Origin: Rubrivivax sp.
GTDB taxonomy: Bacteria > Pseudomonadota > Gammaproteobacteria > Burkholderiales > Burkholderiaceae_C
Reading direction: 5' to 3'
Assembly: GCA_030680415.1 (NCBI GenBank)
Contig: JAUXVE010000103.1
Span: 23,003-87,002 of the forward strand
DNA: 64,000 bases
In this document: positions 19,825-28,399 of the stretch, one piece after another
Position numbering within the stretch: the first letter of the stretch is position 1
How the letters are laid out: every line of letters starts with the position of its first letter
Notes under the pieces: generated by a model
What the model was told of the DNA's origin: nothing
Databases searched by the model: none
What the model saw: the letters and a program-made list of their open reading frames with translations, nothing else
Made by a program: the position numbers and the translations under genes

Positions 19825-20042
19825 ACCCGCTGCTGCAGGCCACCGAGTGGCCGGACTGCCTTTCAGCTGATGCCTGTAGCGCCTTCGAGGAAGCCGGCGT
19901 CTTCGACCCGGCAACCGGCGAGCGCTGCCGCCGCGACATCCTGGAAGTCGGCGGCAGCCGCACGGCGCTGGAGAGCTTTCGCGCCTTCCGCGGCCGCGAA
20001 CCGAAGCTCGACGCGCGGTTGCGTCATCAGGGCCTGGCTTGA
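19821..20042 (+). pseudogene. internally deleted M3 oligopeptidase A-like remnant
   Basis: 73-aa [75 protein letters not shown]: PrlC-like extreme N-terminus joined to the typical C-terminus. Confidence 0.7.
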
Positions 20043-20104
20043 GCGCGGCGCCCAGGTCGGTTAGATTGACTAGACCCACGTCCATGTGCCGCTGGTGCCC
20101 ACCC

Positions 20105-20722
20105 ATGACCCCCAAGCTCGTGCGCTACCTGGCCACCGCACTGCTGGCTGCAACAGCGCTGCCGGCGCCGGCGCTGTACAAGGTGGTGCAGCCCGACGGC
20201 AGCGTCACCTACACCGACCGGCCGCCAGCCGCCGGCAGCGGCCGCGTCATCACGCTCGGCCACGACGCTGCCCCGGTGGCACCCGAAGTGGTGCTGCCGC
20301 TGGAGTTGCGCCAGGCGGCACAGCGTTACCCGGTCACGCTATACACGTCGGCTGAGTGCACGCCCTGCGACAACGGCCGGCGCCTGCTGCAGCAGCGCGG
20401 CGTGCCCTACACTGAACGCCTGATCAGCAGCGAGGACGATGCGGCGGCGCTGGAACGCGCTGTCGGCGGCCGCACCGTGCCGGCGTTGACCATCGGTGCG
20501 CAGCCGCTGCGGGGCCTGTCCGAAAGCGACTGGACGGCCTTCCTCGACGCCGCCGGCTACCCGCGCGAATCGCGCCTGCCGCGCGGCTGGCAGCCGTCGG
20601 CGCCGACGCCGCTGGTCAAGCGCATGCCGGTGCGCCAGGAGCCGGCAGCCGCCGCGCCGGCACCCCGGGCGCCCGAGTCACCACCGCCCGCGCCACCGCC
20701 AGCGGGCACGCTGCGCTTCTGA
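20105..20722 (+). CDS. glutaredoxin-family protein with N-terminal DUF4124-like segment
   Basis: ALYKVVQPDGSVTYTDRPPA and VTLYTSAECTPCDNGRRLLQQRGVPYTERLI...GRTVPALTIGAQPLRGLSESDW. Confidence 0.82.
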   Translation: MTPKLVRYLATALLAATALPAPALYKVVQPDGSVTYTDRPPAAGSGRVITLGHDAAPVAPEVVLPLELRQAAQRYPVTLYTSAECTPCDNGRRLLQQRGVPYTERLISSEDDAAALERAVGGRTVPALTIGAQPLRGLSESDWTAFLDAAGYPRESRLPRGWQPSAPTPLVKRMPVRQEPAAAAPAPRAPESPPPAPPPAGTLRF

Positions 20723-20735
20723 TCACGAACGGCCC

Positions 20736-21980
20736 TCAGGGTGCCGTGACCAGCCGTCGCGCCACCCACGAGCCGGCGCCCACCGCGCTGCCCACGGCCC
20801 AGAACAGCACCGCCGCGCCGAGCAGCGTGCCGGTGGCGCCGAAGACCAGCGGCATCACCGTGCTCGACGCGTTCATCGCCATCGAGCGCAAGGCCAGCGC
20901 CTCGCCGTGGCGCTCGTCGGGCGTGAGGTGGTGCAGCATCGACATCACCATCGGCTGCACGCTGCCCAGCGTGATGCCCAGCAGCAGCGCGCACAGGCCC
21001 ATGAACCACGGGTTGGGCGCCAGCGGGTAGAGCGCGAAGACGACGCCGGTGCCGACCATCGCCGCGCGCACCACGGCGACCTCGCGCAGCCGGTGCGCCA
21101 GCAGGGGGATCACGGCCCGCACCGCCGTCACCGACAGCGTGAAGGCACCGAGGATGAGGCCGATCGTGCTGGCGTTGTAGCCACGCTCGTGGCCGAGGAT
21201 GGGCACCGCGAAGGTGTGCACGTCCCAGCACATCGACAGCAGCCAGTTCACCACCAGCAGACGCTTGAGCCCCGGCGCCCGCAACAGGTCCCATGAGGTG
21301 CGCCCTGCCGGCACCGCCTTGGCCAGCGCCGGCGCGCTGCGCGGCACCTGGCGCGCCGAGATCAGCGTTGCCAATGGCATCAGAAGCAGCAGCGCGTAGC
21401 CGGCGCCGAAGCCGTGGGCGTCGATCATGAAGCCCACGGCCACCGGCCCGATGACGTTGGAGAACGAGGGTGCGATGCCCAGCCAGCTGAAGATGCGCAC
21501 GCGCTCGACGCTGCTGCTGGCCGCCACGCTGGCGGTGCGCTGGATCGTCAGCATGCCGGTGTTGGCGCCGGTACCCGCGGCCATGGCGGCCCCGCACAGG
21601 AGCGCGAAGTGCCAGGCGCCGGCCAGGAAGGTCGACGCCACAGCGAGCAGGCAGCCCAACGCCGCCAGAGCCACCGACAAGTACACCGGCCGGTGGTAGC
21701 CGAGCCGGTCGGCCAGGCGGCCGGCGTGCAGCGCCGACAGCACCGGCGCGGCGGCGAACAGCGCCAGCAGCAGCCCCACCGCCCAGGGGCTGTAGCCCTC
21801 GCGCAGCGTCTGCAGCGGAGCCGCCAGCCGCAACCCGGCCATCGCCGAGTGCATGCCGAGCTGACCGACGATGAGTGCGCTCAGCACGCGGCCCGAGCCG
21901 GGGCGCGGCGGTGCGGTGTCAGCCACCGCGTCTGTCGCCCGCTGCGTCGCCCGTCGCTTCACCGGCTTCTTCGCCGGCAT
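20736..21980 (-). CDS. MFS transporter
   Basis: 414 aa, about 12 hydrophobic segments, RLADRLGYHRPVYLSVALAALG loop motif. Confidence 0.85.
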   Translation of the reverse strand: MPAKKPVKRRATQRATDAVADTAPPRPGSGRVLSALIVGQLGMHSAMAGLRLAAPLQTLREGYSPWAVGLLLALFAAAPVLSALHAGRLADRLGYHRPVYLSVALAALGCLLAVASTFLAGAWHFALLCGAAMAAGTGANTGMLTIQRTASVAASSSVERVRIFSWLGIAPSFSNVIGPVAVGFMIDAHGFGAGYALLLLMPLATLISARQVPRSAPALAKAVPAGRTSWDLLRAPGLKRLLVVNWLLSMCWDVHTFAVPILGHERGYNASTIGLILGAFTLSVTAVRAVIPLLAHRLREVAVVRAAMVGTGVVFALYPLAPNPWFMGLCALLLGITLGSVQPMVMSMLHHLTPDERHGEALALRSMAMNASSTVMPLVFGATGTLLGAAVLFWAVGSAVGAGSWVARRLVTAP

Positions 21981-23292
21981 CGTCGTTCAGCAGTCCCGGC
22001 AACAGCTGCGCCGCGCGCAACTCCGTCAGCGCCTCCACGGACTTCAGGCGCCGCGTCATGACGTTGCTGCGCGTCTGCGCCTGCTCGATGGTGCTGCTGG
22101 CTTCGTCGAGCTTCTTCTTGGTCTTGGCCAGCACGTCGCCGAACTTGGCGAACTCGGTCTTCACGGCGCCCAGCACCTCCCACACCTCCACCGAGCGCTG
22201 TTCCAGCGCCAGCGTGCGGAAGCCCATCTGCAGGCTGGTCAACGTAGCCAGCAGCGTGGTCGGGCCGGCGAGCATGACCTTGTGTTCGCGCTGCAGCGCC
22301 TGCACCAGCCCCGGGCGGCGCAGCGCCTCGGCGTACAGGCCTTCGGTGGGCACGAAGAGGATGGCGAAGTCCGTCGTGTGCGGCGGTGCCACGTACTTGT
22401 CGTGGATGCTTCGCGCTTCGAGTTTCAGCCGCGTCTCTATGGCCTTGGCCGAGACCTCCATGGCCACGGCGTCGGCGCGCTCGTGGGCGTCGAGCAAGCG
22501 TTCGTAGTCCTCGCGCGGGAACTTGGCGTCGATGGGCAGCCACAGCGGCGCGCCGTCGTGGCGCTGCCCGGGCAGCCGGATCGCGAACTCCACGCGCTCG
22601 CTGCTGCCCGGCACGGTGGCCACGTTGACGGCGTACTGCTCGGGCGTGAACACCTGCTCCAGCAGGCCGGCGAGCTGCACCTCGCCGAACACGCCGCGCG
22701 TCTTGACGTTGGTCAGCACGCGGTTGAGCGCACCCACGTCGCGCGCCAGCCCCTGCATTTCGCCCAGCCCCTTGTGCACCTGCTCCAGGCGGTCGGCGAC
22801 CTGCTTGAAGCTTTCGCCCAGGCGCTGCTCCAGCGTGGCGTGCAGCTTCTCGTCGACGGTGGCGCGCATCTGCTCGAGCTTCTTCTCGTTGCCTTCCTGC
22901 AGCGCGAGCAGGCGCGCCTCGACGGCAGCGCGCAGTTCGCCCTGGCGCCGTTCGCTGGCCTCGGACAGCAGCCGCAACTGGTCGGCCAGCGTCTCGCTGA
23001 AGCGGCGCAGCGCCGTGTCGGTCTGCTGCTGCATGGCCGCCAACTGGGTACGAAAGGAGTCGATCTGCTCGTTCTGCGTGCGTGCGACGTCGCCGCCTTG
23101 CGTGAGCAGCATCTGCTGGAAGGTGCCGAGATCGCTGCGCGTGGTCTGTCCCTGGCGGCCAAGCTCGTCGCGCAGTTCGCGTTCCAGGCGTTCGATCTGC
23201 GCGCCACTGCGGTCTGTGCGGCTTCGCAGCGCGATCCACAACAACAGCAACAGGTTCAGCGCCAGCAGCGCGGGGACGATCCAGTCGGGCAT
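21919..23292 (-). CDS. rmuC: DNA recombination protein RmuC
   Basis: Coiled-coil N-terminus; GVFGEVQLAGLLEQVFTPEQYAVNV...LPIDAKFPREDYERLL...FVPTEGLYAEAL...AGPTTLLATLTSLQMGFRTLALEQRS. Confidence 0.93.
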   Translation of the reverse strand: MPDWIVPALLALNLLLLLWIALRSRTDRSGAQIERLERELRDELGRQGQTTRSDLGTFQQMLLTQGGDVARTQNEQIDSFRTQLAAMQQQTDTALRRFSETLADQLRLLSEASERRQGELRAAVEARLLALQEGNEKKLEQMRATVDEKLHATLEQRLGESFKQVADRLEQVHKGLGEMQGLARDVGALNRVLTNVKTRGVFGEVQLAGLLEQVFTPEQYAVNVATVPGSSERVEFAIRLPGQRHDGAPLWLPIDAKFPREDYERLLDAHERADAVAMEVSAKAIETRLKLEARSIHDKYVAPPHTTDFAILFVPTEGLYAEALRRPGLVQALQREHKVMLAGPTTLLATLTSLQMGFRTLALEQRSVEVWEVLGAVKTEFAKFGDVLAKTKKKLDEASSTIEQAQTRSNVMTRRLKSVEALTELRAAQLLPGLLNDDAGEEAGEATGDAAGDRRGG

Positions 23293-23305
23293 CCGGCGGA
23301 TTGTG

Positions 23306-24292
23306 TCAGTCGCGCGGGGCCAGCACTTCCGGGTTGATCGGCGTCGGCGGCATGCCTCCGGTGAGCGCGGCGATCAGGTTGTCGGCGGCGCAGCCCACCA
23401 TCGCACGCCGTGTCGCCTCGGTGGCACTGCCGATGTGGGGCAGCAACACGACGTTGGACAATTCCAGCAGTGCCGGGTGCACCTGGGGTTCGTTCTCGAA
23501 CACGTCGAGCCCCGCTGCGGCGATGCGGCGCTCGCGCAACGCCGCCGCCAGCGCCGCGTCATCGACGATGCCGCCGCGCGCCACGTTGGTCAGCGTGGCC
23601 GTCGGCTTCATCAGCGCCAGCTCGGCAGCCCCGACGGCATGGTGGCTGGCTGCGCTGTAGGGCAGCACCAGCACCAGGTGGTCGCTCTCGCGCAGCAGCG
23701 TGGCCTTGTCCACGAAGCGCGCGCCCAGCGGTGACTCGTCGGCCTCGGGCAGCCTGCTGCGGTTGTGGTATAGCACCTTCATGCCGAAGCCGAGCGCGCC
23801 ACGCCGCGCGATGGCCTGGCCGATGCGTCCCATGCCCAGGATGCCTAGCGTCGCACCGTGCACGTCGCTGCCCACGAGCAGGTCGTAACGCCACTTCGTC
23901 CACTGCCCGCTGCGCAGGTAGCCCTCGGCCTCGGCCATGCGGCGCGCGGCGGCCATCATCAGCGCGAAGCCGAGATCGGCCGTGGTCTCGGTGAGCACGC
24001 CCGGCGCATTGCTCGCCAGCACGCCGCGCGCGGTGCACGCCGGCACATCGACGTTGTTGTAGCCCACCGTCATCAGGCACACCGCGCGCAACTGCGGATG
24101 GGCGTCGAGCAGCGTGGCATCGATGCGCTCGCCCGCGGTGCACAGCAGGCCGGCCTTGCCCTGCAGCCGGCGCGACAGTTCCTGCGACGGCCACTCGGTG
24201 TCATCGTCGTTGGTCTCGACCTCGAAGTGCTCGCGCAGACGCGCCACCACCTCGGGAAACACCGCACGTGCGACGAGGATGCGAGGCGGCAT
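23306..24292 (-). CDS. D-2-hydroxyacid dehydrogenase (glyoxylate/hydroxypyruvate reductase-like)
   Basis: GATLGILGMGRIGQAIARRGALGFGMKVLYHNRS; TLTNVARGGIVDDAALAAALRERRIAAAGLDVFENEP. Confidence 0.92.
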   Translation of the reverse strand: MPPRILVARAVFPEVVARLREHFEVETNDDDTEWPSQELSRRLQGKAGLLCTAGERIDATLLDAHPQLRAVCLMTVGYNNVDVPACTARGVLASNAPGVLTETTADLGFALMMAAARRMAEAEGYLRSGQWTKWRYDLLVGSDVHGATLGILGMGRIGQAIARRGALGFGMKVLYHNRSRLPEADESPLGARFVDKATLLRESDHLVLVLPYSAASHHAVGAAELALMKPTATLTNVARGGIVDDAALAAALRERRIAAAGLDVFENEPQVHPALLELSNVVLLPHIGSATEATRRAMVGCAADNLIAALTGGMPPTPINPEVLAPRD

Positions 24293-24398
24293 GGCGCAAG
24301 ATGAGGGTCGTGGTTTGCTCTCATTCTATGCACGGCGGCGAGGCGCGCGAGAGGGCATCGGGCGACGCATAATCCGCCCGCTCACAAAGACAGCGTCC

Positions 24399-24875
24399 AT
24401 GGCCCACTCCGTCAGCGCCTTCCTCTCCCTGTACGTGTTCTGGCTGCTGCTTTCGGGCTACTTCACGCCGTTCCTGATGATCGCCGGCGCGGGCTGCGCC
24501 GCCGCGGTGGTGCTGTTCACGCGCCGCATGCAGGTGCTCGATCGGGAAGGCCAGCCGCTGCAACTGGTGCTTCGGTCGCTGCCGTACTGGCGCTGGCTGC
24601 TGGTGGAGATCCTCAAGTCGGGCTGGGCCGTGAGCCTCATCATCGTCCACCCGCGGCTGCCCATCAGCCCGACCCTGGTGCGCTTCAAGCCCAGCCAGAA
24701 GACCGCGGTGGGGCTGGTGACGCACGCCAACTCGATCACGCTGACACCGGGCACGATCACCGTGGAGGCCGACGCCGACGAGTTCGTGGTGCACGCGCTC
24801 ACGCGTGCCGCCGCCCAGGGCGCACTGAGCGGCGAGATGGACGCCCGCGTGCTGGCCCTCGAGGCCGATCGCTGA
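24399..24875 (+). CDS. mrpE: Mrp-type Na+/H+ antiporter subunit E
   Basis: MAHSVSAFLSLYVFWLLLSGYFTPFLMIAG...LVTHANSITLTPGTITVEADADEFVVHAL. Confidence 0.9.
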   Translation: MAHSVSAFLSLYVFWLLLSGYFTPFLMIAGAGCAAAVVLFTRRMQVLDREGQPLQLVLRSLPYWRWLLVEILKSGWAVSLIIVHPRLPISPTLVRFKPSQKTAVGLVTHANSITLTPGTITVEADADEFVVHALTRAAAQGALSGEMDARVLALEADR

Positions 24876-25180
24876 TGTTCGCTGCCGCCGCGCTGGCATT
24901 GCTGGTGACGCTGGCGCTGGCCGTCGTGCGCGCGACGCTGGGCCCGACGGTGTTCGACCGCGTGCAGGCCGCAAACACCGTCGGCACGGTGGCCATGCTG
25001 CTGCTGTCGGTGCTGGGCTTCCTCACCGGACGGCCCGAATTCCTGGACCTCGCGCTGGTCTACGGGCTGCTCAACGTGGTGGGCACCGTGGCGGTGCTGA
25101 AGTTCTTCCGCTTCGGCAACCTCGGCGACCCTGGCGAAACGCCAGACGAGGCCGGCCCGGCACCGGGGACCGGCTCATGA
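24875..25180 (+). CDS. mrpF: Mrp-type antiporter subunit F
   Basis: ALAVVRATLGPTVFDRVQAANTVGTVAMLLLSVLGFLTGRPEFLDLALVYGLLNVVGTVAVLKFF. Confidence 0.9.
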   Translation: MFAAAALALLVTLALAVVRATLGPTVFDRVQAANTVGTVAMLLLSVLGFLTGRPEFLDLALVYGLLNVVGTVAVLKFFRFGNLGDPGETPDEAGPAPGTGS

Positions 25181-25247
25181 GCGCCGCGGCTGTGCCGAGG
25201 GCGAAGTCCCGCGTCGCGGCGCCGGGCGCAGGCCGTGGGGTGCTCCA

Positions 25248-25577
25248 ATGACCACGGTGATCGACATTCTCAGTTGGGCCTGCCTGCTGGCCGGCAGTGC
25301 GTTCTGCATCGTCGGCGCCACCGGGCTATTGCGCATGCCCGATTTCTATACCCGCATGCACGCCGCCAGCGTGGTCGACACGCTGGGCGCCGGCTTCATC
25401 CTGCTGGGCCTGTTTCTGCAGGCCGGTCTCACGCTGGTGGCCGTGAAGCTGCTGATGATCGGCGCGCTGCTGCTGTTCACCAGCCCGACCGCGACGCACG
25501 CGCTGGCGCGCGCCGGTTTTGCGCGCGGGCTCGCGCCGCTGCTCGCCGCCGAGGAGGGTGCGCCATCGAAACCCTGA
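25248..25577 (+). CDS. mrpG: Mrp-type antiporter subunit G
   Basis: LLAGSAFCIVGATGLLRMPDFYTRMHAASVVDTLGAGFILLGLFLQAG. Confidence 0.92.
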   Translation: MTTVIDILSWACLLAGSAFCIVGATGLLRMPDFYTRMHAASVVDTLGAGFILLGLFLQAGLTLVAVKLLMIGALLLFTSPTATHALARAGFARGLAPLLAAEEGAPSKP

Positions 25578-26107
25578 TCATCAACGTCCTGCTGGTGCTG
25601 ATGGCCGCCACCGTGGTCTCGCTCGGCCGCAGCCGCAACCTGTTCTCGGTGGTCGTGCTCAGCGGCGTGTACAGCTTCATGATGGCCACCGTGCTGGTGG
25701 CCAAGGACGCGGTGGACGTTTCGATGACCGAGGCCTCGGTGGGTGCCGGCATCTCCACCGTGCTCTTCCTGGGCGCGCTGTACCTGTGCGACAGCGAGGA
25801 GGCCAAGCCGATGCACGAGCCCTGGCTGCCGCTGGCGGTGTCGGTGGCGGTGGGCGCCCTGCTGGTCTACGGCTCGCTCGGACTGCCGATGTTCTCCGAC
25901 GGCCGGGCGCCGATCCACACGCACGTGGCTCCGCACTACCTGCAGCAGGGGGTGAAGGAAACCGGCGTGCCCAATGTCGTGACCGCGGTCCTGGCCAGCT
26001 ACCGCGGCTTCGACACGCTGGGCGAGACGACGGTGGTCTTCACCGCCGGTGCGGGCGTGGTGGCTCTGCTGCGCCGGCGCCGCCGTGAGCAGGACGGCAG
26101 CCGATGA
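25565..26107 (+). CDS. Mrp antiporter DUF4040/MbhD-type subunit (N-terminal part of MrpA/B-type protein)
   Basis: IETLIINVLLVLMAATVVSLGRSRNLFSVVVLSGVYSFMMATVLVAKDAVDVSMTEASVGAGISTVLFLGALYLC; start codon uncertain (see findings). Confidence 0.8.
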   Translation: METLIINVLLVLMAATVVSLGRSRNLFSVVVLSGVYSFMMATVLVAKDAVDVSMTEASVGAGISTVLFLGALYLCDSEEAKPMHEPWLPLAVSVAVGALLVYGSLGLPMFSDGRAPIHTHVAPHYLQQGVKETGVPNVVTAVLASYRGFDTLGETTVVFTAGAGVVALLRRRRREQDGSR

Positions 26108-26532
26108 AGAACGACCTCGTGCTGCGGGTGGTGGCCAAGCTGCTGATCCCGTACATCCTGCTGTTCGCCCTGTACGTGCAGTTCCACGGCGATTTCGGCC
26201 CCGGCGGCGGTTTCCAGGCCGGCGTCATCGTCGCCGCGGCGATGATCTTCTACGGCCTGATCTACGGCCTGCCGGCGGCACGCCGGGCGGTGCCCGAGCC
26301 GCTGGTCGAGTCGATGATGGCCGTGGGCGTGCTGATCTACGGCGGTGTCGGGCTCGCCGGGCTGCTGCTCGGCGGCAACTACCTCGACTACTTCGTGCTC
26401 GACCCCGACCCGGTGCACGGGCAGGAGCGCGGCATCTTCTGGGTCGAGGTCGGCGTGGCGGTGACCGTCGCCGGCGTGATGCTGAAGATCTTCTACATGT
26501 TCGCCGACCGCAGCAAGCTCGACCTGTCATGA
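26104..26532 (+). CDS. mrpB: Mrp-type antiporter subunit B (MnhB domain)
   Basis: VAKLLIPYILLFALYVQFHGDFGPGGGFQAGVIVAAAMIFYGLIYG. Confidence 0.92.
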   Translation: MKNDLVLRVVAKLLIPYILLFALYVQFHGDFGPGGGFQAGVIVAAAMIFYGLIYGLPAARRAVPEPLVESMMAVGVLIYGGVGLAGLLLGGNYLDYFVLDPDPVHGQERGIFWVEVGVAVTVAGVMLKIFYMFADRSKLDLS

Positions 26533-26921
26533 GCAGTCCCGCGGGCCTGCCCGGCCTGCTGGGGCACTTCAGCTACTTCGTCACCGTGTTCCTGCTCGTG
26601 GCGGGCCTGTTCATCGTCATCGCGCGCGGCAACCTGATCAAGAAGCTGGTCGGCCTGGGCGTCTTCCAGACCTCGGTGTACCTGCTGTACATCGCGCCGG
26701 GCAAGCTCGTCGGCGGCACGCCGCCGATCATCAGCGACGCCTACACCGTCTATTCCAACCCGCTGCCTCACGTGCTGATCCTGACCGCCATCGTCGTCGG
26801 CGTGGCCACGCTCGCGCTCGGCCTGGCGCTCGTGGTGCGCATCCACGACGCCTACGGCACGATCGAGGAAGACGAGATCCTGCTGCAGGAGGCCGGCCCG
26901 TCTGCGGACGAAGACCGATGA
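26529..26921 (+). CDS. mrpC: Mrp-type antiporter subunit C (NuoK-like)
   Basis: GLFIVIARGNLIKKLVGLGVFQTSVYLLYIAPG...NPLPHVLILTAIVVGVATLALGLALVVRI. Confidence 0.93.
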   Translation: MSSPAGLPGLLGHFSYFVTVFLLVAGLFIVIARGNLIKKLVGLGVFQTSVYLLYIAPGKLVGGTPPIISDAYTVYSNPLPHVLILTAIVVGVATLALGLALVVRIHDAYGTIEEDEILLQEAGPSADEDR

Positions 26922-28399
26922 GCCTGGCGACCCATCTGCCGGCGCTGCAGGTCGTGCTGCCGCTGCTCGCGGCACCGCTGACGGTGCTGCTGCGCCGGCC
27001 CGGCATGGCCTTCGTGGTGGCGGTGGCTGCGAGTTGGTGCGCGCTGGCCATTGCGGTGGCGCTGGCCATCCAGGTCCACCGCAGCGGCGCCATCTCCTAC
27101 GCCATCGGCAATTGGCCGGTGCCGATCGGCATCGAGTACCGCGTCGACGCGCTGTCGTCGCTGCTGCTGGTGCTGGTCTCGGGCATCGCGTCCGTCGTGC
27201 TGCCCTACGCGCGCGGCAGCATCGAGCGCGAGATCCCGGCGCCGCAGCACTACCTATTCTACACGATGTTCCTGCTGTGCATGACCGGCCTGCTCGGCAT
27301 CTCGATCACCGGCGACGCGTTCAACATCTTCGTCTTCCTCGAGATCTCCTCGCTGTCCACCTACGTGCTGATCGCCCTCGGGCGCGACCGCCGCGCGCTC
27401 GTGGCGGCCTACCAGTACCTGATCATGGGCACCATCGGCGCCACCTTCATCGTCGTCGGCATCGGCCTGCTGTACATGATGACGGGCACGCTGAACCTGG
27501 GCGACATGGGCCGGCGCGTCGCCGGTGTCAGCGGCACGCGCCCGGTGCTGGCCGCGCTGGCCTTCCTGACCGTGGGTGTGTCGCTGAAGCTGGCGCTTTT
27601 CCCCTTGCACCAGTGGCTGCCCAATGCCTACGCGTATGCGCCGTCGGCGGTGTCGGCCTTCGTCGCCGCCACGGCCACCAAGGTGGCGGTGTACGTGCTG
27701 CTGCGCTTCTACTTCAGCGTGTTCGGCGAATCGCAGGTCTTCGGCCGCTTGCCGATGGAGCAGATGATGCTCGTGCTGGCGCTGGCGGGCATGTTCGCCG
27801 CCAGCACGGTGGCCATCTTCCAGACCGACCTCAAGCGCCTGTTCGCCTATTCCAGCGTGGCGCAGATCGGCTACATCATCCTCGGGCTGTCCTTCGACTC
27901 GGCCACCGGCCTGACGGCGACCATCGTGCATTTGTTCAACCACGCCGTGACCAAGGGCGCGATCTTCATGCTCCTCGGCGGCGTGGTGGCGTCCGTCGGC
28001 GGCGTCACGCTGCTGCGCGTGCACGGCCTGGCTCGGCTCATGCCGTGGACCAGCGCCGGGATCGTGCTGGCCGGGCTGTCGCTGATCGGCGTACCCGGCA
28101 CGGCCGGCTTCGTGAGCAAGTGGTACCTGATCCTGGCCGCGCTGGAGAAGGGTCAGTGGTGGCTGGTCTTCCTCATCGTGCTGTCGTCGCTGCTCGCGGT
28201 GGCCTACGTCTGGCGTTTCGTGGAAGCAGCCTACTTCCGCGAGCCGCGCAAGGACATCGTGCCGGCGCCGCTGCCGGCGTCGATGGCGCTGCCCACCGCA
28301 GTGCTGCTGGCGATGGTCGTGATCTTCGGGCTCGACACCACCTACACCGTCGACCCGGCCGCCAAGGCGGCCGAGATGCTGCTGGGAGGGTCCCGGTGA
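26918..28399 (+). CDS. mrpD: Mrp-type antiporter subunit D (NuoN/L-like), copy 1
   Basis: Proton_antipo_M-type segments: GDAFNIFVFLEISSLSTYVLIALGRDRRALVAAYQYLIMGTIGATFIVVGIGLLY; SVAQIGYIILGLSF. Confidence 0.93.
   Translation: MSLATHLPALQVVLPLLAAPLTVLLRRPGMAFVVAVAASWCALAIAVALAIQVHRSGAISYAIGNWPVPIGIEYRVDALSSLLLVLVSGIASVVLPYARGSIEREIPAPQHYLFYTMFLLCMTGLLGISITGDAFNIFVFLEISSLSTYVLIALGRDRRALVAAYQYLIMGTIGATFIVVGIGLLYMMTGTLNLGDMGRRVAGVSGTRPVLAALAFLTVGVSLKLALFPLHQWLPNAYAYAPSAVSAFVAATATKVAVYVLLRFYFSVFGESQVFGRLPMEQMMLVLALAGMFAASTVAIFQTDLKRLFAYSSVAQIGYIILGLSFDSATGLTATIVHLFNHAVTKGAIFMLLGGVVASVGGVTLLRVHGLARLMPWTSAGIVLAGLSLIGVPGTAGFVSKWYLILAALEKGQWWLVFLIVLSSLLAVAYVWRFVEAAYFREPRKDIVPAPLPASMALPTAVLLAMVVIFGLDTTYTVDPAAKAAEMLLGGSR

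Noticed and set aside
21919-21980. 62-nt overlap between rmuC and the MFS gene as dual coding
   Set aside because: The MFS start is probably annotated too far upstream; the overlap is the Lys/Arg/Ala-rich N-terminus, and an internal start is plausible.
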